Shown one piece after another: positions 46,637 to 54,946 of a stretch of DNA of 64,000 nt. The number at the start of each line of letters is the position of its first letter. Positions within the stretch are counted from its first letter, which is position 1. A program made the position numbers and the translations under genes. Source of the stretch: Gramella sp. Hel_I_59 (GTDB taxonomy: Bacteria; Bacteroidota; Bacteroidia; Flavobacteriales; Flavobacteriaceae); assembly GCF_006714895.1 (NCBI RefSeq), contig NZ_VFME01000001.1:1302001-1366000 (forward strand), written 5' to 3'. The notes beneath the pieces were generated by a model that ran no database searches, had not been told where the DNA came from, and saw only the letters and a program-made list of their open reading frames with translations.

Positions 46637-47910
46637 TGGAAACTCTGCTGGAAAAAGATACGATTTACAAACCTAGTCTTGAAGCGGTTAAAGAGGCTTC
46701 GGAAAGGATCTCAAAGGTGGTGCTGAAAACTCCTTTAGCTGAATCTTTTACCTATAGCAAGCGCTTTGATGCAAAGGTAATGCTGAAGCGTGAGGATCTG
46801 CAACAAGTTAGATCTTACAAAATTCGAGGAGCCTATAATAAGATCTCCAGTTTACCACAGGAACAGCTTGAAAAAGGAGTGATCTGTGCCAGTGCGGGGA
46901 ATCATGCTCAGGGTGTTGCTTTTGCATGCAATAAGCTGAAAGTTAAAGGAGTAATCTATATGCCTGGCACCACGCCACAACAAAAGGTGGAACAAACTGA
47001 AATGTTCGGTGGTGAATGGGTGGAAGTAGTGCTGAAGGGTGATACCTATGATGATTCCTATAAGAGTGCTATGGCTCATATGGCTGAAAAAGGACTTATT
47101 TTCATTCATCCTTTCGATGATGAAAAAGTTATTGAAGGTCAGGCGACCATAGCCCTGGAGATCCTTGAGCAAGCAAATGAACCTATAGATTATGTTTTTG
47201 CTCCACTTGGCGGCGGCGGACTCCTGGCAGGAATTTCTTCCATGTTCAAGGAACTATCGCCCAATACTAAGATTATTGGCATCGAACCTCAGGGTGCACC
47301 ATCGATGAAGACCTCTCTGAAAGAAGGTAAAGTAGTCGAACTGGATCATATAGAACGATTTGTAGATGGCGCCTCTGTCCAGAAAGTTGGAACGCGAAAT
47401 TTTGCTATTTGTAAGGAAAATCTGGATGAAATGATCACAGTGCCGGAAGGAAAGATCTGCCAGACCATCCTTGATCTCTATAACCAGGATGCCATGGTAG
47501 TGGAACCTGCCGGAGCCATGGCGATATCAGCCCTGGATCTGTATGCTGAAAAGATCAAGGGTAAGAATGTTGTATGTATCGTTAGTGGCAGTAACAACGA
47601 TATCATCCGGATGGCCGAAATCAAGGAACGTGCATTACTATATTCCGGATTAAAGCATTATTTCGTAATCGTTTTCCCTCAAAGGGCAGGGGCCTTAAAG
47701 GAATTTGTAGCGAAAGTCCTGGGACCAAATGATGATATTACCCATTTTGAATATTCTAAAAAGCATAACAGGTCGAACGGGCCAGCGGTTGTGGGTATTG
47801 AGCTGAAGGATCCAGCTGACTTTGAACCCCTGGTAGAGAGAATGAAACAGAAGAATTTTTATGGGGAATATTTGAATAATAATCCAAATTTATTTCAATT
47901 TTTGATCTAG
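46636..47910 (+). CDS. ilvA: threonine deaminase (biosynthetic)
   Basis: This 424-residue enzyme makes 2-ketobutyrate for isoleucine. The PLP Lys lies in RSYKIRGAYNKIS, the phosphate loop is GGGGLLAG and the substrate loop is SAGNHAQGVAF. The C-terminus (about 335-424) has a single ACT-like regulatory domain (FVIVFPQRAGALKEFVAKVL) rather than the two found in E. coli. It is the last gene of the ilv operon. No terminator is seen before the arg leader 38 nt downstream. Confidence 0.94.
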   Translation: METLLEKDTIYKPSLEAVKEASERISKVVLKTPLAESFTYSKRFDAKVMLKREDLQQVRSYKIRGAYNKISSLPQEQLEKGVICASAGNHAQGVAFACNKLKVKGVIYMPGTTPQQKVEQTEMFGGEWVEVVLKGDTYDDSYKSAMAHMAEKGLIFIHPFDDEKVIEGQATIALEILEQANEPIDYVFAPLGGGGLLAGISSMFKELSPNTKIIGIEPQGAPSMKTSLKEGKVVELDHIERFVDGASVQKVGTRNFAICKENLDEMITVPEGKICQTILDLYNQDAMVVEPAGAMAISALDLYAEKIKGKNVVCIVSGSNNDIIRMAEIKERALLYSGLKHYFVIVFPQRAGALKEFVAKVLGPNDDITHFEYSKKHNRSNGPAVVGIELKDPADFEPLVERMKQKNFYGEYLNNNPNLFQFLI

Positions 47911-47936
47911 AACTGCCTGTACCTTAAAAATTTATA

Positions 47937-47944
47937 TACATTTG
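47937..47944 (+). promoter_or_regulatory. -7 box of the arg operon
   Basis: TACATTTG matches TAnnTTTG exactly and ends 4 nt before the first leader ATG at 47949. A CTG at 47913-47915 is at roughly -33 distance but is not the consensus TTG. Transcription would start at or next to the leader ATG. Confidence 0.55.
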
Positions 47945-47948
47945 TAAT

Positions 47949-48011
47949 ATGATTTCGATCAATAAGATAATATTAGTCCGTTTCAATTTCAGGCCCCGCC
48001 GCCGCTTCTAG
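47949..48011 (+). CDS. argL: arg operon leader peptide 1 (Arg-rich)
   Basis: A 20-residue ORF, ending TAG, with Arg at positions 11, 15, 17, 18 and 19; the C-terminus is RFNFRPRRRF, with three consecutive CGC codons at 47997-48005. The gene-poor 335-nt gap between ilvA and the arg operon contains it, a second Arg-rich ORF and a long hairpin that encloses the Arg codons (47964-48048). This fits a stalling sensor of charged tRNA-Arg. Evidence is composition and position; no homology was tested. Confidence 0.65.
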   Translation: MISINKIILVRFNFRPRRRF

Positions 48012-48048
48012 GCAGCACCCCGAAACGACTTTTTATTAATATTATCTT
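47964..48048 (+). promoter_or_regulatory. arg attenuator hairpin enclosing the leader 1 Arg codons
   Basis: The outer stem is AAGATAATATTA (47964-47975) with TAATATTATCTT (48037-48048), a perfect 12-bp match. The inner stem is AGTCCGTTTC (47975-47984) with GAAACGACT (48022-48030), one bulge, followed by TTTTTATT, which looks like a terminator tail. A ribosome stalled on the Arg codons (47991-48005) would prevent the inner stem. The exact alternative folds need computation. Confidence 0.55.
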
Positions 48049-48122
48049 ACATCCCAATTTTGAACTACATAAACGGCATAGAATACAAATTAAATATTAG
48101 ATCATTTTCTGATATTTCCCTT

Positions 48123-48152
48123 ATGCGCCGCCGTTTTCCCCGTCGCACGTAA
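48123..48152 (+). CDS. arg operon leader peptide 2 (Arg-rich)
   Basis: A nine-residue ORF, MRRRFPRRT, ends in TAA at 48150-48152; five of nine residues are Arg. It shares the RRRF string with leader 1 and is in the same frame: only the leader 1 TAG (48009-48011) interrupts an otherwise open 67-sense-codon stretch from 47949. A small stem, CGCAC/GTGCG (48044+100 to 48157, i.e. 48144-48148 with 48153-48157), overlaps its stop. No T-run terminator follows. An upstream in-frame TTG at 48060 could give a longer version. Confidence 0.5.
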   Translation: MRRRFPRRT

Positions 48153-48245
48153 GTGCGTCTATATATCTATGGAACTTAGGTGAGTCCGGTTCCGCTCTCG
48201 AAAACCCAGATCAAAATATAATTTCCAACATAAATCTTTTAGCAG

Positions 48246-48878
48246 ATGAAAATTCTCATTGCTAATAAATCTCACGCTTCCTATGCTGAGATCATTTGTA
48301 ATACTATCGAAGAATCGGCAAAGGTTCGGGGTACTGGTATTGCGCGCAGAACTCCTGAATATATCATCAATAAGATGGAGAGAGGAAACGCTGTGATCGC
48401 TCTCGAAGAGGAAAAGTTTGCCGGTTTCTGTTATATAGAAACCTGGAGCCACGACAAGTATGTGGCCAATTCCGGACTCATTGTCCATCCCGATTTTAGA
48501 AATCAGGGACTGGCGAAAGATATCAAAAATGTCATTTTTGATCATTCCCGTAAGAAATATCCGGAAGCTAAAATATTCGGGATCACCACAGGTTTAGCAG
48601 TCATGAAGATCAATTATGATCTGGGCTATCAACCGGTCACCTTTTCTGAACTTACCGATGATGAGACATTCTGGAAAGGATGCCAGACCTGTAAGAATTA
48701 CGATGTACTTACCCGAACAGATCATAAGATGTGTTTGTGTACAGGAATGATGTATGATCCCGAGAAGAAGAAAAATCCTAAGATGGTCGAGAAGCCTAAA
48801 AGTAAATTCAACGAAAAGGCATTTCAGCGATTAAAGCATATCAAGCAAACTCTTTTCTATAAGAAGGAAAAGGGTTGA
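48246..48878 (+). CDS. GNAT acyltransferase of the arg operon, candidate N-acylglutamate synthase
   Basis: This 210-residue protein has a GNAT fold (about 1-140) with the acyl-CoA loop HPDFRNQGLAKDI (81-93). A C-terminal extension carries four Cys (C146, C149, C163, C165; CQTC and CLC), possibly a metal site, and ends in a basic tail. It is the first gene after the arg leaders. No other enzyme for the first arginine step (argA or argJ) is in the operon, so it may make N-succinyl- or N-acetylglutamate. The function is inferred from context. Confidence 0.75.
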   Translation: MKILIANKSHASYAEIICNTIEESAKVRGTGIARRTPEYIINKMERGNAVIALEEEKFAGFCYIETWSHDKYVANSGLIVHPDFRNQGLAKDIKNVIFDHSRKKYPEAKIFGITTGLAVMKINYDLGYQPVTFSELTDDETFWKGCQTCKNYDVLTRTDHKMCLCTGMMYDPEKKKNPKMVEKPKSKFNEKAFQRLKHIKQTLFYKKEKG

Positions 48879-48986
48879 ATGCAGATACGAAAACCCGAAC
48901 TGGATTTGTAAAAGATCCTTCAGTGTAGAATGAAAGTTAAATCGACCTGAATTATTGCTGGTTGAATCATAGAATAATAGTTAGTT

Positions 48987-50174
48987 ATGAAAAAAGTAGT
49001 TATAGCATATAGTGGAGGACTGGATACCTCATATTGTGCAAAATATTTATCTGAAGAAGAAGGTTTTGAAGTTCATGCCGTAAGTGTGAATACCGGAGGA
49101 TTTTCAGAAGAAGAAATAAAAAATATTGATGAAAACGCTAAAAAAATAGGAGCAAGTAGCTTCAAAAATATCGATGCGGTCAACTCTTTTTACGAAAAAG
49201 TGGTGAAATATCTCATATTTGGAAATGTTCTAAAGAATGATACCTATCCTTTATCTGTAAGTGCAGAGAGGATCGTACAGGCCATGGAAATCGTGAATTA
49301 CGCGAAAAAAACAGGTGCTGGATATATCGCCCATGGCAGCACCGGTGCAGGAAACGACCAGGTTCGATTTGATATGATCTTCCAGATCATTGCTCCAGAT
49401 ATACAGATTATAACTCCTATAAGAGATAAACAACTAAGCAGACAGGAAGAGATTGAATACCTTAAAAGTAAAGGGGTCGAGATGAACTGGGATAAAGCAA
49501 AGTATTCGGTTAATAAAGGCCTTTGGGGAACCAGTGTTGGAGGAGCAGAAACTTTAACTTCAGAAAAAGCATTGCCGCAAGAGGCTTTCCCTTCTCAATT
49601 GGAGGCAAAGCAACCAAAGCAAATTAAGTTATCATTTACACATGGTGAGCTTACTGCTATTGATGGAAATGAAAACAAACCTGTGCAGAATATAGAAATC
49701 CTCGAAGGTATCGCCTCAAAATATGCAATTGGGAGAGACATTCATGTAGGTGATACGATCATAGGAATTAAAGGCAGAGTAGGTTTTGAAGCAGCTGCAG
49801 CACTTATCACTATTAAAGCGCATCATCTTCTAGAGAAGCATACCCTAAGCAAATGGCAATTACAACATAAAGATTATACCTCGAACTGGTATGGGATGCA
49901 TCTGCATGAAGGATTATACCTGGATCCTGTAATGAGAGATTTCGAAGCCCAGTTACAGAGTTCTCAATCCAAGGTCACCGGTGATGTTTTTATAAGCCTG
50001 AAACCTTACCATTTTACGCTGGATGGGATTAGCTCGCCGAATGACCTTATGAACAGCAGCTTTGGGAATTATGGTGAGGAGAACAAAGCCTGGACAGCCG
50101 AAGATGCCAAAGGATTCATTAAAATCCTTTCTAACTCAGGAAAGATATACCAACACGTAAATCAGGATTCATGA
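48987..50174 (+). CDS. argG: argininosuccinate synthase
   Basis: This 395-residue enzyme ligates citrulline and aspartate with ATP. The PP-loop VIAYSGGLDTSYCAKYL and the family segment AHGSTGAGNDQVRFD are present. It lies 108 nt after the GNAT gene, and argC starts inside its stop (ATGA-type overlap of 4 nt). Its early position, before the acyl-ornithine steps, is common in Bacteroidetes arg operons. Confidence 0.95.
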   Translation: MKKVVIAYSGGLDTSYCAKYLSEEEGFEVHAVSVNTGGFSEEEIKNIDENAKKIGASSFKNIDAVNSFYEKVVKYLIFGNVLKNDTYPLSVSAERIVQAMEIVNYAKKTGAGYIAHGSTGAGNDQVRFDMIFQIIAPDIQIITPIRDKQLSRQEEIEYLKSKGVEMNWDKAKYSVNKGLWGTSVGGAETLTSEKALPQEAFPSQLEAKQPKQIKLSFTHGELTAIDGNENKPVQNIEILEGIASKYAIGRDIHVGDTIIGIKGRVGFEAAAALITIKAHHLLEKHTLSKWQLQHKDYTSNWYGMHLHEGLYLDPVMRDFEAQLQSSQSKVTGDVFISLKPYHFTLDGISSPNDLMNSSFGNYGEENKAWTAEDAKGFIKILSNSGKIYQHVNQDS

Positions 50175-51136
50175 TAGAGGCAGGAATTATTGGAGGAGCA
50201 GGTTATACTGCGGGAGAATTGATCAGGATTTTATTATACCATCCTGAAGTAAACCTGAATTTTGTCTACAGTACTTCTCAACCCGGCAAGCCTGTTCACA
50301 GTATTCATCAGGATCTTATTGGAGAGACTGAACTTAAGTTCACCAACCTGATCAATAAGGAAGCAGATGTAGTTTTTCTTTGTCTTGGACATGGAAATTC
50401 CAGAAAGTTTCTTTCAGAGAATGAGTTTTCAGAAAGAACGAAAATCGTAGATCTAAGCACAGATTTCAGAATGAAATCGAATGATCACGCTTTTGTTTAT
50501 GGTCTTCCGGAAATAAATAAGGATAAGATCCAGTCTGCGAGTTTTATTGCGAACCCGGGATGTTTTGCTACTGCGATTAGCCTGGCAATTCTTCCATTGG
50601 CGCAGGCAGGTTTACTGCTGGAAGACGTCCATGTGAATGCCGTAACGGGTGCGACGGGTGCCGGTACTTCGCTTTCTAAAACAACACAATTTACCTGGAG
50701 AGACAATAATTTTTCAGCATATAAAAGTTTTGAGCATCAGCATTTGCAGGAAATCGGGCAGAGTCTAAAGCAGCTTCAGGAAAATCATAGTGCCGCGATC
50801 AATTTTATTCCGAATAGAGGAAATTTTTCAAGAGGTATTCATGCAACTGCATACACAAAATTTGAAGGTGAGCTGGAAGAGGCAAAATTGATGTATTCTG
50901 AATTCTATAAAAATGCTGCATTCACTTTTGTTACTGAAGAGGAATTACACTTAAAGCAAGTAGTGAATTCTAATAAGTGCTTGTTGAGGTTGCAAAAATT
51001 TGATGACAAATTATTGATTACAAGTGTGATCGATAATTTACTGAAAGGTGCTTCTGGACAGGCTGTTCAAAATATGAATCTAATGTTTGGCTTTGAAGAG
51101 AAAACAGGTTTAAATCTAAAAGCAAGTTATTTCTAA
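50171..51136 (+). CDS. argC: N-acyl-gamma-glutamyl-phosphate reductase
   Basis: This 321-residue protein has the NADP-binding start AGIIGGAGYTAGELIRILLYHPEV, the active-site Cys in IANPGCFATAISLAILPL and the VTGATGAG turn. It reduces the acyl-glutamyl phosphate made by ArgB to the semialdehyde. Whether the acyl group is acetyl or succinyl is not decided by ArgC; see the argF' entry. Confidence 0.94.
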   Translation: MIEAGIIGGAGYTAGELIRILLYHPEVNLNFVYSTSQPGKPVHSIHQDLIGETELKFTNLINKEADVVFLCLGHGNSRKFLSENEFSERTKIVDLSTDFRMKSNDHAFVYGLPEINKDKIQSASFIANPGCFATAISLAILPLAQAGLLLEDVHVNAVTGATGAGTSLSKTTQFTWRDNNFSAYKSFEHQHLQEIGQSLKQLQENHSAAINFIPNRGNFSRGIHATAYTKFEGELEEAKLMYSEFYKNAAFTFVTEEELHLKQVVNSNKCLLRLQKFDDKLLITSVIDNLLKGASGQAVQNMNLMFGFEEKTGLNLKASYF

Positions 51137-51194
51137 AATTTCAGAATTGGATGATTTTATCTATTACACAAGAATGATTGATAATTAAAGCGAT

Positions 51195-51989
51195 ATGAAA
51201 ATAGCAATTATAGGTGCAGGGAATCTGGGTGTTTCCATAGCGAAGGGCCTTATCTTCAGTAATGCGTTTACCACGCTTTACCTAAGTAAAAGAAAGATTG
51301 AAGATATCCAGGATTTTGAAGAATATGCAAAGGTTCATGTAACTTCAGATAACCTGAAGGCAGTAAGAAATTCTGACATTCTGATCTTTGCCGTGCAGCC
51401 CACGCAGTTTGAACGCATTCTTGAGGAGATCAAAGATGAACTTACAGATAAGCATGTTTTGATCTCAACAGTAACCGGTTTTAAGATACCCAGAATCGAA
51501 GCGATCATTGGTCAGGATCATTACATTATCAGGTCAATGCCCAATACGGCGATTGCTGTTGGGAAATCCATGACCTGTTTGTGTAGTAATGAAGCAGGTG
51601 AAAAAAGAATTAAGATCGCTGAAGCTATTTTTAACAGGCTTGGAACAAGTATTATCATTCCTGAGAACAAAATGCAGGCTGCGACGGTTATTTGCGCGAG
51701 TGGTGTCGCATTCTGGCTGCGTTTAATACGTGCGACCACTCAGGGAGCTGTACAACTCGGGTTTGATGCGAAAGATGCTCAGGAGCTTTCTATGCAGACC
51801 TGCTTGGGAGCCGCCAGTCTTTTGATAGAATCCGGAAAACACCCGGAGGAAGAGATCGATAAGGTAACCACTCCACGAGGCTGCACCATAGAAGGTCTTA
51901 ACGAGATGGAGCATAACGGCCTGAGTTCCTCGCTAATTAAAGGGATACAAGCCTCTTTTAAAAAGATTAATACAATATCAGACCAGTAA
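51195..51989 (+). CDS. proC: pyrroline-5-carboxylate reductase-like protein in the arg operon
   Basis: This 264-residue protein has the Rossmann start KIAIIGAGNLGVSIAKGL. The ProC signatures are IIRSMPNTAIAVGKSMTCL and, at the C-terminus, VTTPRGCTIEGLNEME (family: TSPGGTT..L). It would reduce pyrroline-5-carboxylate to proline. It is 2 nt before argD. Its presence in an arginine operon suggests a link between glutamate semialdehyde, ornithine and proline. Confidence 0.88.
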   Translation: MKIAIIGAGNLGVSIAKGLIFSNAFTTLYLSKRKIEDIQDFEEYAKVHVTSDNLKAVRNSDILIFAVQPTQFERILEEIKDELTDKHVLISTVTGFKIPRIEAIIGQDHYIIRSMPNTAIAVGKSMTCLCSNEAGEKRIKIAEAIFNRLGTSIIIPENKMQAATVICASGVAFWLRLIRATTQGAVQLGFDAKDAQELSMQTCLGAASLLIESGKHPEEEIDKVTTPRGCTIEGLNEMEHNGLSSSLIKGIQASFKKINTISDQ

Positions 51990-51991
51990 TT

Positions 51992-53146
51992 ATGGAGTTA
52001 TTTGATGTTTACCCATTATACGATATCACGCCGGTAAAAGGCGATGGTTGCTATGTTTATGATGAAAGCGGCAGGAAATACCTGGATCTTTATGGAGGTC
52101 ACGCGGTCATCTCAATTGGTCATGGGCATCCAAACTATGTACAGGCCATACATGCTCAGGTGGCACAACTTGGCTTTTATTCCAATTCCATCAAAAATCC
52201 CCTGCAAAATGAACTTGCTGGTAAACTGGAAGAAATTTCTGGAATCAGGGATTATACGCTGTTCTTATGTAGCTCTGGAGCTGAAGCGAATGAAAATGCA
52301 CTAAAAGTTGCTTCTTTCCATACGGGCAAGGACAGGATCATTTACTTCGAGAATGCTTTTCACGGTAGAACTTCTGGCGTAGTGGCGATTACCGATAATG
52401 AAACTATCAAAGCACCATTTAATAAAGGTCATAAGGCTACCCGATTGGCATTTAATAATATAGCTGCATTAGAAACTGAATTTAGAAAAGGGGATGTTGC
52501 GGCGGTTATTTTTGAAGTGATCCAGGGTGTTGGCGGACTGGATGAAGCAGACTCCGGTTTCTACAAGGCTGCGGCCGATATTTGTAAGGAGTACGATGTC
52601 ATGCTAATCGCAGATGAGGTACAGTCTGGTTTTGGTAGAACCGGTGATTTCTTTGCTTTTCAGAAGCATGGCATCAGGCCAGATATTATTAGTATGGCTA
52701 AAGGGATGGGTAATGGTTTCCCTGTTGGCGGAATTTTGATCGACCGTAATATTTCTCCTCGCTACGGAATGCTGGGTACGACTTTTGGCGGAAATCATCT
52801 CGCTTGTGCTGCGGCGATTTCAGTTTTGGATACTATCAAAGAAGAAAACCTGATGCATAATGCTGCTGAAGTTTCAGAATATATTCGGGAGGAAGCAGCT
52901 AAGATTTCAGAAATAAAAAAGATAAAAGGTCGTGGTTTGATGATAGGACTGGAGTTTGACTTTGAAATCGCTGCACTTCGGAAGGAGCTTCTATTTGACT
53001 TCCAGGTATTCACCGGGGCTTCATCTAATAAAAAACTACTGCGAATCCTTCCACCATTAAATATTCAGAAAAAACATTTTCAAGTCTTTTTTGAAGCTTT
53101 ACAGCAAGCATTAAAAAATCAAAAAATAAGCTCTGAAACTTCCTAA
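51992..53146 (+). CDS. argD: N-acylornithine aminotransferase
   Basis: This 384-residue class III aminotransferase has FLCSSGAEANENALKVA, the PLP region IADEVQSGFGRTG and the Lys motif ISMAKGMGNGFPVGGIL. It converts N-acylglutamate semialdehyde to N-acylornithine. It starts 2 nt after proC and is followed 64 nt later by argF'. Confidence 0.93.
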   Translation: MELFDVYPLYDITPVKGDGCYVYDESGRKYLDLYGGHAVISIGHGHPNYVQAIHAQVAQLGFYSNSIKNPLQNELAGKLEEISGIRDYTLFLCSSGAEANENALKVASFHTGKDRIIYFENAFHGRTSGVVAITDNETIKAPFNKGHKATRLAFNNIAALETEFRKGDVAAVIFEVIQGVGGLDEADSGFYKAAADICKEYDVMLIADEVQSGFGRTGDFFAFQKHGIRPDIISMAKGMGNGFPVGGILIDRNISPRYGMLGTTFGGNHLACAAAISVLDTIKEENLMHNAAEVSEYIREEAAKISEIKKIKGRGLMIGLEFDFEIAALRKELLFDFQVFTGASSNKKLLRILPPLNIQKKHFQVFFEALQQALKNQKISSETS

Positions 53147-53210
53147 GGAACACTTCAGAAAAAATAATTAGCAGAGTTAGTAAACTTCGGTTTTCAGAAA
53201 AAATATAAGA

Positions 53211-54158
53211 ATGAAAAACTATATAAACCTATCAGATATTGAGGATCTTAAAACTTTGATCCATGACGCAAGAGGTATGAAATCGAATCCTTCAGAAGAA
53301 AAACCTGGAAAAGGTAAGACTCTGGGGATGTTATTCTTCAATCCAAGTCTTCGTACCCGTCTAAGCACTGAAAAGGCGGCCAGATTATTGGGTATGGAGG
53401 TGATGGTCATGAATGCTGATAAAGATGGTTGGGCCTTGGAATTTGAGGATGGTGCGATTATGAATTCAGACAAGGCAGAACATATAAAAGAAGCAGCTGC
53501 TGTACTTTCACAATATTGCGATATCATCGCGGTACGGGCATTTCCAGGCCTTAAAGACAGGGAGAAGGATGAAACTGAAGTGGTGATGAATAGTTTTAAA
53601 AAGTACGCTTCAGTTCCCATAGTGAATCTGGAAAGCGCTACTGGCCACCCGTTGCAGGCTTTAACAGATGCGATTACCATTCAGGAATTAAGTGGGAAAT
53701 CTCGACCAAAGGTAGTATTGACATGGGCTCCGCACCCAAAAGCCTTACCACAATCTGTAGCGAATTCTTTTACTGAAGTGATGCAGAAAATGGAAGTTGA
53801 TCTTGTGATCGCTAATCCTGAAGGTTATGATCTGGATCCAAAAATTCGAAAGAATGTTCGTGTGGAGCATGACCAGAAAAAAGCCTTTAAGGACGCCGAC
53901 TTTGTGTATGTAAAAAACTGGAGTAGTTATGAAAAATACGGTCAGGTACTCGAGGTTGAAGAAAATTGGACCGTAGATCAGGCTAAATTAAAGAAAACCA
54001 ATAACGCAAAAGTGATGCATTGTCTTCCTGTTAGAAGAAACGTCGTGATCGCTGATGATATCCTGGATAGTGATAATTCTATTGTGATCCAGCAGGCGAA
54101 TAACAGAACCTATGCAGCACAAGCGGTGTTAAAAAAATTATTGGAATGCTCGAAATAG
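53211..54158 (+). CDS. argF': N-acylornithine transcarbamylase (N-succinylornithine type)
   Basis: This 315-residue transcarbamylase has the carbamoyl-phosphate loop SLRTRLSTEKAA, the segment ESATGHPLQALTD, WAPHPKALPQSVANSF and HCLPVRRN. It resembles Bacteroides fragilis N-succinylornithine transcarbamylase along its length as I remember it. At the position whose swap (Pro90 in B. fragilis, Glu in acetyl-type enzymes) is known to set acyl specificity, this protein has Ala89 (DKAEH). Its 3' end overlaps argB by 13 nt. Confidence 0.9.
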   Translation: MKNYINLSDIEDLKTLIHDARGMKSNPSEEKPGKGKTLGMLFFNPSLRTRLSTEKAARLLGMEVMVMNADKDGWALEFEDGAIMNSDKAEHIKEAAAVLSQYCDIIAVRAFPGLKDREKDETEVVMNSFKKYASVPIVNLESATGHPLQALTDAITIQELSGKSRPKVVLTWAPHPKALPQSVANSFTEVMQKMEVDLVIANPEGYDLDPKIRKNVRVEHDQKKAFKDADFVYVKNWSSYEKYGQVLEVEENWTVDQAKLKKTNNAKVMHCLPVRRNVVIADDILDSDNSIVIQQANNRTYAAQAVLKKLLECSK

Positions 54159-54946
54159 TTCATAATCCGGCGACAGATGTTCTTAATGTCATTAAAATAG
54201 GAGGTAAGCTCATCGAAAACCAAGAGCTGCTCGATTCTTTCCTCAAAGATTTTGTTCAGCTGAAAGGTCCTAAGATCCTTGTACACGGAGGTGGAAATAA
54301 AGCTACTGAAGTCGCAGGAAAATTAGGCTATAAGACTCAGATGATAGATGGCAGAAGAATTACAGATAAGAATTCTATGGAAGTGATCACGATGGTTTAC
54401 GGCGGACTTTTAAACAAAAGTATCGTTGCAAAATTGCAGGGAAATAAACAAAACGCGATCGGACTTTGCGGAGCAGATGCTAACGTACTAATTTCTAGAA
54501 AACGTGAAGTTAAAGAAATTGATTATGGCCTGGTAGGGGATGTGGTCAAGGTAAATACAGAATTTATCAAATCACTCTTGAAACAGGAGATCGTGCCCGT
54601 GTTTTCAGCGATTTCTTCTACGGAAGAAGGAGTTTTGCTAAATACTAACGGAGATTCGGTAGCTTCAGAAATAGCGATTGCTATGAGCAGTATCTATACA
54701 ACCCAGCTTTTTTACTGTTCAGAAAAGAAAGGAGTTCTAAAGAATATGGATGATGATGATTCAGTAATTGCTGAATTGAATTCAGATAATTATCAGCAAT
54801 TGAAAGCTTCGAAAGTGATCACAGATGGGATGTTGCCAAAACTTCATAATTGCTTTGAAGCGATCAATAGGGGAGTTTCAACCGTCTTTTTAGGAGATGC
54901 AGAACTTTTGAAAAAGGGTTCAAAACATACAAAAATTTTAAACTAA
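54146..54946 (+). CDS. argB: N-acylglutamate kinase
   Basis: This 266-residue amino-acid kinase has the glycine-rich VIKIGGKLI, LVHGGGNKATEVAGKLG, GLCGADANVL and the C-terminal SKVITDGMLPKLHNCFEAI. It phosphorylates N-acylglutamate. It starts within the end of argF', shares its last base with argE, and is expected to act on the product of the GNAT enzyme. Confidence 0.93.
   Translation: MLEIVHNPATDVLNVIKIGGKLIENQELLDSFLKDFVQLKGPKILVHGGGNKATEVAGKLGYKTQMIDGRRITDKNSMEVITMVYGGLLNKSIVAKLQGNKQNAIGLCGADANVLISRKREVKEIDYGLVGDVVKVNTEFIKSLLKQEIVPVFSAISSTEEGVLLNTNGDSVASEIAIAMSSIYTTQLFYCSEKKGVLKNMDDDDSVIAELNSDNYQQLKASKVITDGMLPKLHNCFEAINRGVSTVFLGDAELLKKGSKHTKILN

Noticed and set aside
48171..48245. Mini-ORF MELR and small stems after arg leader 2 as a second terminator
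   Set aside because: The stems are five base pairs or fewer and no T-run follows, so I could not support a second attenuator here.
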